A stretch of DNA of 64,000 bases from Rapana venosa (Eukaryota; Mollusca; Gastropoda; Neogastropoda; Muricidae): positions 7,064,254-7,128,253 of the forward strand of contig CM054159.1 in NCBI GenBank assembly GCA_028751875.1, written 5' to 3'. The notes beneath the pieces are model-generated. The model had not been told where the DNA came from and made no database searches. It saw only the letters and a program-made list of their open reading frames with translations. Below, in pieces: positions 1 to 11,944 of this stretch. Within the stretch, counting starts at the first letter, position 1. Each line of letters opens with the position of its first letter. Position numbers and translations under genes: made by a program.

Positions 1-52
1 CCCCCAGTGTCAATGGTTTAATCAAGAACTGTGATAAAGCCCAGGCGATGAC
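1..52 (+). repeat. Fragment of the dispersed repeat seen again at 59.87-60.24 kb and 62.60-63.00 kb
   Basis: The first 52 bases match 62935-62986 in the same orientation with few differences, and match 59868-59905 in reverse. The window edge cuts the element. Its function is unknown. Confidence 0.75.
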
Positions 53-54
53 AC

Positions 55-71
55 AAACATACACACACAAA

Positions 72-104
<33 letters not shown>

Positions 105-152
105 AATACACACATACAAGCACGCACGCGCTCTCACACACACACACACACC
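55..152. repeat. (CA)n microsatellite with CACG stretch
   Basis: Interrupted CA dinucleotide run with a short ACGC segment. Open frames across it are low-complexity Cys/Val or His/Thr strings and are not genes. Confidence 0.95.
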
Positions 153-428
153 TTTTATTATTCTACTGATCGCATGTACATTGAAAGGTAGAACATAAAA
201 ATGCATATAGTATTATTTTCTACAGTGTTTTTATGGAATCTTTGGTCAATCATTTTCAAAATGATGGAGAAGTTATAAGTGGTTACCTACCCTTGTTTTC
301 CTCCACTAACTATTTCTGCATTAATACTTGTATTATTTTTATTATTCTTTTCAGTTCAAATCAAACAAACTACTGAAACAACACCAACAGAAAAATACAA
401 CAAAAACTAAACAAAAAACTTCAGTTTT

Positions 429-664
429 AGGAAATGAGAGACAGACAGACAGACAGAGACAGACAGACAGAGAGGGAGAGAAGAAGACAGAGAGAGACAG
501 ACAAATAGAGAGAGAGAGCGATGAAATGAAACTTTATTTTTCAAGGGTAACAGAATAAGCATGCGCATACTTTTTTTCATCCGGCCCTTGGCCTGATTAG
601 GGACTATCAACAAAACAAGGGGGAAAACCCTACTACAACAACGACAACATGATTCAAAGAGAGC

Positions 665-695
<31 letters not shown>

Positions 696-699
696 GGAA

Positions 700-752
<53 letters not shown>

Positions 753-900
753 CACAGAGAGAGACAATGACAAATTCTTTTATTTCGAGGATAATGAATA
801 AGCACTCATGTGCTTTTTTACATCCAGTGCCCGCCCGTAGGGATACATCTTAGTAATAACCCAATACTCATGCTCTCACGCAGTAGAAACAAAGGGAAAT
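429..900 (-). repeat. Composite repeat: GACA/GA tracts and two retroposon 3' ends
   Basis: In order: an impure GACA/GA tract, a repeat segment at 525-655, a GA/GACA tract at 660-760, and then the 3' end of the SINE-B type at about 768-870 (minus orientation, recognisable by CGAGGATAATGAATAAGCAC). The same components occur in the same order at 55.66-56.16 kb. Confidence 0.7.
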
Positions 901-1005
901 AGCCCTTTAAAAAAAACAACACAAAACAAACAACAACAACAACAACAAAAAGACCAAACAAATAAAAGAAAAACCCCAAAACACCACCCACCCACCCCCC
1001 CCCCA

Positions 1006-1009
<4 letters not shown>

Positions 1010-1088
<79 letters not shown>

Positions 1089-1105
1089 GGGGGGGGGGGG
1101 GCAGA
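1010..1105. repeat. (GA)n followed by a G tract
   Basis: About 75 bases of GA followed by roughly 18 G. It is followed by non-coding sequence up to the next CA tract. Confidence 0.95.
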
Positions 1106-1243
1106 GGAAGGACAGATCGATCGATAGAAATACACACTTACAGGCAAATGCAGATTTGCACTTCCATGATTTCTGCTACAGCCTGATTACAATGAAAACG
1201 AGTTTGTAATCAGCAAACATGAACCTCACCGTGTTTTACTCCT

Positions 1244-1299
<56 letters not shown>

Positions 1300-1317
1300 C
1301 ACACACACACACACACA

Positions 1318-1352
<35 letters not shown>
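1244..1352. repeat. (CA)n then (GCAC)n microsatellite
   Basis: CA run with one interruption, changing into a GCAC run near 1318. Confidence 0.95.
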
Positions 1353-1354
<2 letters not shown>

Positions 1355-2036
1355 ATCGATAAATATCGAACCGGCATACAATCTGGAACAACATACTGAA
1401 GCTATGCACAATAAAAACATCGTTTCATGCTGTCATTGATTTTGTCATTTCTCTCAGTTGCAGAAAGTTCTTGAAAGGGGGTGGGGGGGAGGGAGGGGAC
1501 CGGGGACGGGGGGGGGGGGGGAGGTCGCTGATCGTAAAAGCATTTGTCCAAAGTAAATAGAAACCGCTTGTTATTGTTATGTTTATACCAACTGATCAAT
1601 TACAATCTTCATGGGACTGTTCGTGTTCTGCTTCGAACTTAACGCTGCCAAAAAACATGAAACGTAGTGTGTTAAAAGATCGATGATAGCTGATTGAAGA
1701 ACATGGTTCGGGTGTTTTGTTTTTATTTTTTCAAACAAATTGATCAGGGTTTGGCTGTAAGCTGCAGGACCACACTGCAAAAATGACGATTTGAAGGGAA
1801 AAAAACAAAAAACTTTGATGATAATTATGATGACTATTATGCCAGTACAGAAAAATTGAACACTAAAAAGAAGTTATTGATGAGAGTTTTTCTTGTTTTC
1901 GACGATAATATTATTTTTCGATTTTGTGATGTAGATGGACGCATCTGATGTATGTGATGATAGGTTTGTTGTTGCTTTTTATTTCCATCGGTAAGCTTAT
2001 CATTTTTCGATTCTGTTATGTAGATTTGTTGTTCGT
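1353..2036. other. Unassigned non-coding sequence
   Basis: No frame resembles a known protein. There is a G-rich tract at 1478-1521. Nothing else is supportable. Confidence 0.5.
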
Positions 2037-2358
2037 TCCTCGACTACAGGGGACGGGATAGCTCAGTGGTCGGAGCATTCGCTTTCCCCCAGCCAAGTTA
2101 AGCAGCGTCGAGCGTGGTTACCAGTTGGATGGGTGACCGTTTGCGCGCCTTGGCTTCAGTACAGTTCCCCCAGTTCACCCAGCTGTAAATAGGTACCTGC
2201 CCTCTTTAGGGTCAGGGAAGGTAAAGCAGCGAGGGAGAGGAGATGGGCGCCGCCCTCAATATGCTGGCCCTAGAGAAGTGAGGTCTCTGACGCCTCGCTC
2301 CCCTACGACCTTATAGGTTATGGGACTCCTTTACCTTTACCTTTACCTCCTCGACTAC
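2037..2358 (+). mobile_element. tRNA/5S-headed SINE, copy A, with 11-bp target-site duplication
   Basis: The body is 2048-2347 and is flanked by direct repeats of TCCTCGACTAC at 2037-2047 and 2348-2358. The head begins with a tRNA-like A box (GATAGCTCAGTGGTCGG). About 15 bases later comes a roughly 45-base stretch that closely resembles the internal control region of eukaryotic 5S rRNA, including GTTAAGCAGCGTCGAG and TTGGATGGGTGACCG. The body then runs through a conserved segment around GGTACCTGCC and GAGATGGGCGCCGCC and ends in a CTTTAC tail. The element has no coding capacity and would depend on a LINE for movement. Other copies are at 2976-3274, 10311-10605, 50911-51177 and 58518-58817. 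Confidence 0.85.
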
Positions 2359-2450
2359 GATCTCTAAGATTTACCAATGGTGAGATGTTTGCGTATGCGA
2401 CCGTTTTTCCCCCTACCATTTAGGTAGTCACATTCCAACTTCGGGGATTG
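2359..2450 (+). repeat. Dispersed repeat C, copy 1
   Basis: About 90 bases holding ACCAATGGTGAGAT, GCGTATGCGACCGTTTTT and a terminal CAACTTCGGGG. Other copies are at 6092-6222, 8284-8395, 11450-11543 and 50848-50910/51178-51210. It abuts the target-site duplication of SINE copy A. Confidence 0.7.
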
Positions 2451-2975
2451 TCACGTAGATAAATGCGTCTGTCTGATGCATGCACTGAGAATTGCTTTTT
2501 TTTCATCGGTAATATTGGTATTGTTCGAATCTCTTATGTAAATAGACGCACCCATCTGCAGCGTGCAAAAATTGTCCTCGATATAAAAGAATAAATAAAA
2601 TAAATAAAAATAAAATATGATTCTGACTTCACATACAGTCTCAACCAACTCGTTGTATTATGGAAAAAGTCAAACTTTCGCTTCATTAGTTTTGGGAGAG
2701 CATTAAGTCTTTTGTGTATTTCTCTTCCTTTCTTTTTCTCTATCGGGACTATGGTGTGACAGGCATAGCAGGCTATAGTGCACACTGACCATTCCCTATG
2801 CAGTGATGCTCCAATCTTCCTGTTTGGCCTATGACCCCGCCGACCACAGAGGCCATATCGGAGCTTTGCGGTGACGCTCATCTCAAATTCTATTTCTCAT
2901 GGAGCCAACCATGTTTCTGTAGTCCGAGAGTCTTCAGCAATGAAAGTCAAACCCTCAGAACATGGTCTTTCACTG

Positions 2976-3274
2976 TAAAGGTAAGGAAAAGGTGTCCCAT
3001 AACCTTTGTGGTCGTAAGGGAGCGAGGCGTCAGAGACCTCACTTCTCTAGGAGCCAGCGTATTGAGGGCGGCGCCCATTTCCTCTCCCTCGCTGCTTTAC
3101 CTTCCCTGACCCTAAAGAGGGCAGGTACCCATTTACAGCTGGGTGAACTGGGGGGACTGTACTGAAGCCAAGGCGCGCAAACGGTCACCCATCCAACTGG
3201 TAACCACGCTCGACGCTGCTTAACATTGCCTGGGGAAAAGCGAGTGCTCCGTCCACTGAGCTATCCCGTCCCCT
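2976..3274 (-). mobile_element. tRNA/5S-headed SINE, copy B
   Basis: Reverse-oriented full-length copy of the element at 2048-2347. The 5S-like TGGATGGGTGACCG box is present in reverse near 3183-3197, and the tRNA-like A box ends near 3272. Flanks show an imperfect repeat of CTTTCNCTGTA that may be the target-site duplication. Confidence 0.85.
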
Positions 3275-3971
3275 TTCTCTGTACACTGTTCAAATGATTC
3301 AGAAACGACAGGGATGTGCAGGGTAAGAGTAGATATTCTTTGGATGCTGGTCTTGTAATCTCGGTTAACATTAATGGCTGATATCCTGCCTGCTACTGGT
3401 TTTGCTCCTGTGATGTTTTCAGTAAAAGTGAAATACCAACTTAAATGATATCAATATGTAATGATGAAACTATTTTAAAGTCGCTAAGATAGAACTAAAC
3501 GTTCAGAATAAGAAAACAAATACAGAACAGGTTTTTCTCGTAAGTCTTGACCAAAAAGATATATTTTTCCTTTAGGCTTAAATCAAAAATCGTAAAAATT
3601 CAGGTCCATGAGCATATCCTTTGCAGGGCACAAGTCTACAGAGAAAGGACTGCTGCCAGAGGAAGAAAGCATGTTGCTGCTGTTAGAAACATGTCCTTAC
3701 CTGACGATCAGGTGGCTCTTCACAGATTTCTAAACATGGTCTACCACGTTCACAGATGCGTTAAAAACTACAGTATGACCACACAAAAAACCCATCCCAA
3801 CTCCAACATTAAGAGGACTGTTTAAGTTGGCGTCACATGGGCATGGACTGATTATTATCATCGTGATTTCAACAGACTGAAAGCTGATCTCTTTGACCGC
3901 ATCACATCATTCAACACCACCATCATATCCACACCACAATCATATCCACACCACCATCATATCCACACTAC

Positions 3972-3972
<1 letters not shown>
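3275..3972. other. Unassigned non-coding sequence
   Basis: A 92-codon open frame at 3547-3825 (+) has no recognisable domain, and nothing supports it as a gene. Short CATCATATCCACACCAC repeats occur near 3912-3975. Confidence 0.4.

Positions 3973-3973
<1 letters not shown>

Positions 3974-4027
<54 letters not shown>
3974..4027. repeat. (CT)n microsatellite
   Basis: Near-pure CT run of about 50 bases. Confidence 0.95.
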
Positions 4028-4028
<1 letters not shown>

Positions 4029-4079
4029 TATCTTTAATTAAATAGAACTCTTGATTTTTTATTGTTTAAAAGATGTACA

Positions 4080-4135
4080 CCCAAAAGCATTGCTTATTCA
4101 TTGTTTATCTAGCAATAAAAGTTTGACTTTGGTTC
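4080..4135 (+). repeat. 3' end of the TTGACTT-tailed retroposon family
   Basis: Carries the shared end AGCATTGCTTATTCA, then a short gap, then AATAAAAGTTTGACTTTGG. Related ends are at 29140-29196, 32768-32855, 52505-52612 and 63236-63855. The body of the element is not recognisable here. Confidence 0.6.
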
Positions 4136-4178
4136 TCTGCCTTTGATAAATCTGCCTACCTCTGTCTCTTTGTCTTCC

Positions 4179-4655
<477 letters not shown>

Positions 4656-4749
4656 GTGCGCGTGCGAGTGAATGTGTAGGTATATAAGTATATATTTACA
4701 TGTGTAATTAGAGGCATGGGCATACCTACATTACCCTTCACCATAAACA

Positions 4750-4751
4750 AG

Positions 4752-4786
<35 letters not shown>

Positions 4787-4816
4787 GAGAGAGGGAGAGA
4801 GAGAGAGAGGGGGGGG

Positions 4817-4868
<52 letters not shown>
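4750..4868. repeat. (GA)n/(G)n microsatellite
   Basis: GA tracts broken by two runs of G. Confidence 0.95.
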
Positions 4869-4872
<4 letters not shown>

Positions 4873-4875
4873 ATC

Positions 4876-5406
<531 letters not shown>

Positions 5407-5636
5407 AAGGGGGAGACGTGACCATGTGTGGCAACAAATTTTCACCCTCAGCGTTATGTTCCGTGATACACGTGTGGAAAAAAAAATTGTGAGTGTGTGT
5501 GTTAAAACCTGTTCACCTTTCGGGGTAAGGGGATGGGGTGAGAGAGAACTGCATTGCTAACCCGACACTTCACTTTCCATCTGACGATTGAACCTGAAAC
5601 ATCCCAGCATAGGCCACACACACACACACACACCAG

Positions 5637-5938
5637 AGAGCAGACGGACAACACACCATGATATTGCAGACCTGCCCGCTTCTTCTACACGAAGTTCCCA
5701 GAAAAGAGAACCTGGTCTAAACCTGACCTCAGTAGCTAAAGAAGCTCTACAACAAGCTTGGACAACCTGCCAACGTATTGCTGCTGCCTTCATTGCAGAG
5801 AACTGAACTGTCCACTGACGAACGCAAAAAAAGAGAAACGCGGTATCTGCAAAAGCTTCAGCTTGTTGCAGCTGGGAGGGTCCTTTCTGCTGGTGGTGGT
5901 TGGGGACATGGGACTTCAGCCTCTGTCTAGTTATGGTG
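5637..5938 (+). pseudogene. Candidate coding exon of an unidentified gene (frameshifted)
   Basis: I do not recognise this protein. One + frame runs from 5637 as SRRTTHHDIADLPAS through SVAKEALQQAWTTCQRIAAA to a TGA at about 5804. Shifting by one base, the frame continues as ELSTDERKKRETRYLQKLQL to GGGWGHGTSASV and a TAG. Composition is protein-like (amphipathic, charged), unlike nearby repeats. An AG follows a CA tract at 5636, and a good donor (ATG|GTGAGT) lies near 5936. The one-base shift could be a consensus error or decay. It may belong with the candidate at 11649-11808, but the reading frames do not join cleanly. It could also be chance or an old transposon. Confidence 0.3.
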
Positions 5939-5939
5939 A

Positions 5940-6091
5940 GTGCCATATTGAAAATGTTTTGGTTTTTGTAGACGTTCATATCCTTTGTATCATGTCTGAA
6001 TAGTTAATAAATTTCAGTAGGCGTGTTGGCTGGTTTAAACTGAATTTTACTTGGAAGAAATGCGGCGTTGCAAAAACAGAAATAATCTTGA
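5940..6091. other. Unassigned non-coding sequence
   Basis: No recognisable coding or repeat content. Confidence 0.4.
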
Positions 6092-6222
6092 CAGGACAAA
6101 CATTCAAAATCCCCGAAATCGTAGTACGCCTACCTTCGCGGTGGGCTAAAACGGTCACATATGCAAAAATCTCACCATTGGTGAACCTCGGAGCTCTAGC
6201 CAAGGAACAAAAAAACCTCATG
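6092..6222 (-). repeat. Dispersed repeat C, copy 2
   Basis: Reverse copy of the repeat at 2359-2450 and 11450-11543, with the palindromic CACCATTGGTG near 6173-6183 and AGCTCTAGCC at its edge. Confidence 0.65.
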
Positions 6223-7375
6223 AAAGTTCCTGTATTGTGATGATTTCATGGTAATAACAGTTCGCGCATAAGATCTAATGCGTAAACGTAATTGAACAAT
6301 TTAGAATAAGTGATAGTTTAATCAAACATGCAATCAACAAAGTCAATTCACTGTTCATCAACAGGATGTATTAATACATTTGTAAGAAATTGTGGCAGGT
6401 ACATAAAGTATGTTGATAATACAAATGTTTGACGACATATAATCACTTTTATTAAGAATGTTTGACGAAATACAATCACATTATCATGAAGACATCTATT
6501 GTGTCCACCAGTCATAATACTAATGATGTCTTTTGAGCACAGTATAAGCTTTAAGATTGTTGTATTCTGTTGTCTACTACATACACGCATGCACACACGC
6601 AAGCAAGCAAGCGCACACACACACACACACACACACAGCTTTTTTCTTTAATAAAGCAATGTCCTTTCTTTCTTTCAAGATTACATTGTCCTATGTTTAC
6701 CATACACATGTTTCTTTCCAGAAACTTCATAGCCATATTCGACCTTCTTACCACAGATACCACGATACAACTCTTTCACCTTGTTAGGCCCATGTTACAT
6801 AAAGGGAGGGAATGGAGGATTCCAAAATTATTTCTTGAAATTTTGGAACAAGAGAATACAATCATTCTCTAAGTCTTCAAAATGGATATATCATGCAATC
6901 CCGGTCTTTCACGGTTTTCAGATTTTTTTTAAAAATCTTGCACGTTTCGCAGTTCCACTAGGGACTTGGCCAAATTTTTTGGTTAAATGTTCGCCACTTT
7001 TTACGTGAGACTTCTCTGACATGACACGTCACATTTGAAACACTTTGTGGGACCGTTTGAATCGTAAGTAATGAAACCACTGGCCACCCGGCCAGTTGAA
7101 TCTTAAGCAATTAAGCCACAGGCCACGCAACGGCTGCCTTGCACAGCTGTTTAACAGGCATGAACTAAAAATGACCAGCTACGATGAAACATGTTTGCAT
7201 TGCTTTCAAAAAGGACACGGGTCTCACTTTTACATTTCCCCGTGCTCAAGCCAAATTTTCCCTCCGAAGTTCTGTGTCAGGCTGGATCACTTTGCCATTG
7301 TTCATCCCCTTTACAAGTTTTTGAAAGATCACTGGGCACCACATTTTTTACTGCATCCGTACTCCTGCAAAGAAA
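6223..7375. other. Unassigned non-coding sequence with a short CA tract
   Basis: A GCAA/CA tract lies at 6597-6638. No frame in the rest resembles a known domain and no exon could be supported. Confidence 0.4.
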
Positions 7376-7700
7376 TAAGATAAAATAAAATGAAATATAA
7401 TGAAATGAAATAAGATATGATTAAAATAAAATAGAATAAAAATAAAAGAAAATAAGATAAAAAATAAAACAAATTAGAATAGAATAAACTTAACTAAAAT
7501 AAAACATAATAAAAATTTTTTTAATGTAGACTAAAATCAAAACAAAAAGTAATAACATAAGATGCGACCAAATAAAATGAAGTAGAATATAACAAATAAA
7601 CGTAAAAATAACCAAATCATTTTTAAAACGATAAAACAAAACTAAGATAAAACACTAAAAGAATAAAACAAATATTAAAAATAGGGGGAAATCTTTGCAA
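7376..7700. repeat. A-rich, degenerate AATAA low-complexity tract
   Basis: About 325 bases of imperfect TAAAATA/TGAAATA units. It may be a decayed simple repeat or retroposon tail. No coding frame. Confidence 0.75.
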
Positions 7701-8283
7701 GAGAACAAGGGAGAGCAGTCTTGGTGACAGTGATCTTGACATCCGAACATGAACAAATTCTAAGATGCAATACCTGAAATACATTTTTTTTTTAATTTTA
7801 AAAGCAAAAAACAAAGGCCTTGAGACGTGGTCACGAGGGAATGTAACTTGGTCATCCCCTTATTTTTCAAGCAGTTCCTAGGTAGGCTATTTCGGCCCCT
7901 CTCATTCCTATTCTTTATACCACACGGGTCCTGACTAGGGCTAGGTCGTCATATGGATCATCTGAGTCGAGATCATCTGAGAGCCTCTGGGGCCATCATC
8001 CGAGCAGTCTCCTCCATCAAGTCTTTGCATCAGTAAGTACATTAATCAAAAACTGTACAGCTAAAGCTGAGACGTTGAGACTTAAAGTTGGCTTTTTGGG
8101 TTGGTTTGTTGTTTTGGGGGGTGTAGGGGGGTGTATTTGTCAAGAGTTGTACAGCTAAAGTTGAGATTTTAAGATTTAGGGGGGTTGTTTGGTTGTTTTG
8201 GGGGAAAAAATTGGGTTTTTTTTTAACCTGTACGGAGTTTGTAATGTTTGATTGCTGCAGACATGGCAGCATTTACATCCAGA
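7701..8283. other. Unassigned non-coding sequence
   Basis: G/T-rich on the + strand from 8090 to 8225, otherwise featureless. Confidence 0.4.
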
Positions 8284-8395
8284 CTCTATGCCCGAAGTCG
8301 GAATGCAGCTACCTCAATGGTGGTCAAAAATGGTCATAGACGCAAAATTTCAACCATTGGTGAACCTCAGAGCTCTGGCAGAGGAACACAGAGAT
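8284..8395 (-). repeat. Dispersed repeat C, copy 3
   Basis: Reverse copy with AACCATTGGTGAACCTCAG and AGCTCTGGCAGAGG. More diverged than copy 4. Confidence 0.6.
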
Positions 8396-8691
8396 CGGAA
8401 TGGAGAGTATAAATGAATATTGTGTTGAAAGAAGTGCCTTCTTGTTTGCAAACTATCGCCAAAAATTTGTACTGAAATATTATACGTAGCTGAAATAACA
8501 TTTGTTGTTTTTTTTACATTATAATTTAGCTATAGTTGAATACGACTAAATTGAAGTGTAAAAAGCTTGGTGATGAAGCATTTAACTAAGCGATGAAATC
8601 GAATCACTAATATTACTACCGCAGCCAATAAAATGACGGGTTTTGAGTGCCACTGATGATGAATTTTCAGGGGCTCTGGAACAGACAGCCC

Positions 8692-8726
8692 TGATATGGC
8701 CTCTGTAGTCGGCGGGGCTATAAACA
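8692..8726 (+). repeat. Short dispersed motif (GTCGGCGGGGCTATAAACA)
   Basis: The same motif recurs at about 22408-22440 and 25768-25800 (+), and partly in reverse at 2832-2862. It is probably the end of a SINE that I cannot delimit. Confidence 0.5.
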
Positions 8727-10310
8727 AGACAGGATTGGAATAGAGGGACTCCCAGGCTGGAACCAAGTGCCCATGACCTGACATGTGTAATGGCAGGCAT
8801 CATGACTTGCGTTTTCTTCAGCGAAGGTAAGGTATTTTTGTTGTTTTGTGTCTTTGATTGGTTTGTCTGTCCTTGCTTGCATGTCTGTGTTTGTATTTTG
8901 TCTCTCTGCTCATTTCTGCCTGTCCTGTCTGTTTTGTCAGTGTCTGTATTTTAATTATTGTTGGGGTTTCTCTGTCTGATTCCCCTATGTGCCTGTCTAG
9001 GGCATACAATTATATGGAAAACAAAACTAAGATCACCATGACATCACAAAAATTGTGGTCAATAGTTCGGAATATTTTTTTTAATTTCATAACGCTTTTA
9101 TGGTGTATGATGAAGAAAGGATAGTATAGTATTACAAAAAAAATTGAGACTATTTGACAGGGTTGTTCTGTGCACTTCTATCATAATAGATTCTAGCGTC
9201 AGTCAGGACACACACATACACACACACACACACACGCACGCACGCACGCGCGCGCGCACACACATCAGCATATTTGTATGATTCAACCAACACCGTTTTA
9301 CATCTTTTAAGTCGTTGGTGAACTTTGTGGTCCCAGTCTTCTCACTCTTGTCCATAAATTTTGCTCCAGGTTAGAACTAGCTGGAGAGGAAAAAAACTTT
9401 GCCTCTTAGAGGATTCGAACGTACAATCCACCAAAGGAGTCAAAATAAGTTGCTTCCTACGTCTAAGCATCTAGTCGATTTTAATCTTTCTTCGATATTT
9501 ATAAAGTCACCATGTGGCTACAATTTTAGTTGAATTTTCTCTATCTAAGTTTGTGATTTATGTGTAACTAGGTACCATATGAGTCGGAACAGTTCCAGTG
9601 AAATCCAGAGCCATCAGTCATTAAAGGGAGGGAAGCGTTGCTGCTGCCTAAGTTCCTATACTTAACCTGCATGAAGCGGAATTAAGAGGGCACGCATTCT
9701 TGAACAAGATCCAGGTGAGAAAACTACTGATCTCATATGTAGCCAAACCATTTAGATTTTTCTTACGTGTGGTGTGTCACTGCTGGTGGAAAAGTGTGTC
9801 AAATATTATAGTCCCAAAACAAAAATGTTCTGTGTTCTCTATAGTTTTTTGTATACATTTGCAGACTAATTCGATTATAAAAGTGACTATCCAAATATCG
9901 GGATGAAGATAATCCTAACATTTGAATTATTACAGATTGTGTTGTAAAGTTAAGGGAATCAACTCATTGTAATGATTGAGATGATAAAAGTTGTTTGAGA
10001 TGATAAAGTCAAGATGAATTATGACAGTCTTGAAAGATCAATCCTAATTTATTTTTGATTTTCAAAATCATGACTGTAATGTTTGGACAAGAAAACTACC
10101 TGGACTGCTCATGTTACTGATTAGGACTGCTGCTTTCAGGGGCTGTGAGGCTGGAACGCTGTGGGACTGGAACTAAGTGCTACATGTGTAATGCCTGCCA
10201 GCCTTCATGAACTGGGGGATCTCCTTCGAAAGGTCAGTATGGATACAGATAGGCAGGAAATCATCCTTACGTTTGAGCTGATGCAGGGAACAGTAAAATA
10301 GGATTCTTTC
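8727..10310. other. Unassigned sequence with CA/CACG tract
   Basis: A CA/CACG tract lies at 9210-9262. A short segment around 10140-10210 resembles 8725-8815, suggesting another dispersed repeat. A CAAGATCCAG|GTGAGA donor-like site at about 9714 is isolated. No gene could be supported. Confidence 0.4.
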
Positions 10311-10605
10311 AAGAGTAAAGGCAAAGGTGTCCCATAATCTGTGTGGTCGTAAAGAGAGTAAGGCGTCAGAGACCTCAACTTCTCAAGGGGCCAGCATATT
10401 GAGGGCGGCGCCCATCTCCTCTCCCTCGCTGCTTTACCTTCCCTGACCCTAAAGAGGCAGGTATCCATTTATAGCTGGGTGAACTGGGGGACTGTATTGA
10501 AGCCAAGGCGCGCACAAGGTCGCCCATCCAAGTGGTAACCAGCTCGATGCTGCTTAACCTTAGCTGGGGAAAAGCAAATGCTCTGACCACTGATCTATCC
10601 GTAGT
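10311..10605 (-). mobile_element. tRNA/5S-headed SINE, copy C
   Basis: Reverse copy, more diverged than A and E. The tail side reads AGTAAAGGCAAAGGTGTCCC, and the 5S-like box is present as CGCCCATCCAAGTGG in reverse. No clear target-site duplication was seen. Confidence 0.8.
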
Positions 10606-11299
10606 TTAAAGAATACATGTCAACTTATAAACTCTAAAGTGGGAGCTAGTAAAGCCCAAGGTGAAATGAAGACCGTCTTTTGAAAGTGATTTTATACTTG
10701 TTTTAGTATCACATTGTTTTGGTACTTCGGCTAATAAAGCAAAAATGACATGAGATGAATAATTCTTTAAAGAATAATTGCGAATTTTTGTTACGAAACG
10801 TGAATATCAAAACAATCTGAGCTAACAATGGAAATGTCTTTAAATAGCAATGATGAATTCATTCCTTTCGGAGTGGTGAGATCAAAGTACTTTACATTTG
10901 ATATTACAAAGCAAGAGGTGAAATGTGACTTTCAAGAACAATTTAATTTCTTTGTTTCCAAAATTATCGAATAATTGCAGTGTCTCATAAATTCATTACA
11001 TTTGTTGCTAAAAGCATCTAGAGCAGTCAAAAAATGTGAAAAAGACCATACAAAATAGTAAACTATGTAGAATTATGCGAAATTTCAACTAGCGCATTTT
11101 TAATTGTTGCTGTCTTATTGAATTTAGTGGTCTTGCCAGCATGACTTTTAATGTTTTACTTTCATGCTGCATAAAAAATATAGAAAGCTTTTTTTTTTAA
11201 ACTCAAAAGTTTAAAAGGCATATAAATGGAAATGTTGACTAGATATTAACATGCTAGTGAAATGCTACATATAAATATATAATTATGTATACAAATATT
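10606..11299. other. Unassigned AT-rich sequence
   Basis: Nothing recognisable on either strand. Confidence 0.4.
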
Positions 11300-11321
11300 C
11301 TCCTCTCTCTGTCTCTCTCTG

Positions 11322-11388
<67 letters not shown>

Positions 11389-11392
11389 TTTC
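11300..11392. repeat. (CT)n microsatellite
   Basis: CT run with occasional GTCT and ATCT interruptions. Confidence 0.95.
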
Positions 11393-11449
11393 TAATTATG
11401 TATACAAATATACTATCTCTTTCTCACTCTCTCCCTCTGTTTTCTTTCT

Positions 11450-11543
11450 TTGGCTAGAGCTCCACGGTTCACCATTGGTGAGATTTTGCGTATGCGACCG
11501 TTTTTACCCACCATTAAGGTAGCCACAATCCGACTTCTGGGAG
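11450..11543 (+). repeat. Dispersed repeat C, copy 4 (best preserved)
   Basis: Reads AGAGCTCCACGGTTCACC, then ATTGGTGAGATTTTGCGTAT, then GCGACCGTTTTTACCCACC, then AGCCACAATCCGACTTC. The palindrome CACCATTGGTG is intact. Confidence 0.7.
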
Positions 11544-11648
11544 AAACTAATCAAAACACCACTTCCAAATATTATATGTGAAATGTGTGTTACCTACATA
11601 GAGTTTATCTTGAGAGTGAAATGACAACTGTGTCTTCGTATTTTTCAG

Positions 11649-11808
11649 GATGCAACCCAGCCAGAAGGACCTCCACCCCTCACTCTCATTCATGGACACG
11701 TCATCGATGATGCCCCAAGTAAAAGACAGCCGGCTATATCCTGGAGCAGAAGGTGTCAAGATTTTGCCGAGCAGCTGACAAAGATGAACAAGGCAGAAGT
11801 GAAACTTA
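11649..11808 (+). other. Candidate coding exon of an unidentified gene
   Basis: I do not recognise the protein. An acceptor-like TATTTTTCAG ends at 11648. The frame from GAT at 11649 is open for about 50 codons and protein-like: DATQPEGPPPLTLIHGHVID, then DAPSKRQPAISWSRRCQDFA and EQLTKMNKAEVKL. A possible donor (CTTAG|GTGGAG) lies at about 11808, and without splicing the frame stops at a TGA about 20 bases on. It sits just upstream of a LINE insertion. It could be a terminal exon, a decayed exon, or chance. Confidence 0.35.
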
Positions 11809-11926
11809 GGTGGAGAATGCATAAAATATGAGCCTTGTTTGCAATGAAAGGAACAGTTTGCAGAAAGTACAGCACTACTCCATGAATCGACAAACCCGTA
11901 TGTCAATTTTTCTTTTTGGGCAAGCT
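11809..11926. other. Flank of the LINE insertion
   Basis: No feature other than the approach to the left target-site duplication at 11927. Confidence 0.4.
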
Positions 11927-11944
11927 GCTATATATCACTCACTC

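Noticed and set aside
2048..2347. A 5S rRNA gene
   Set aside because: Only the internal control region resembles 5S. It has a tRNA-like 5' part, a repeat-family body, a tail and a target-site duplication, so it is a SINE.
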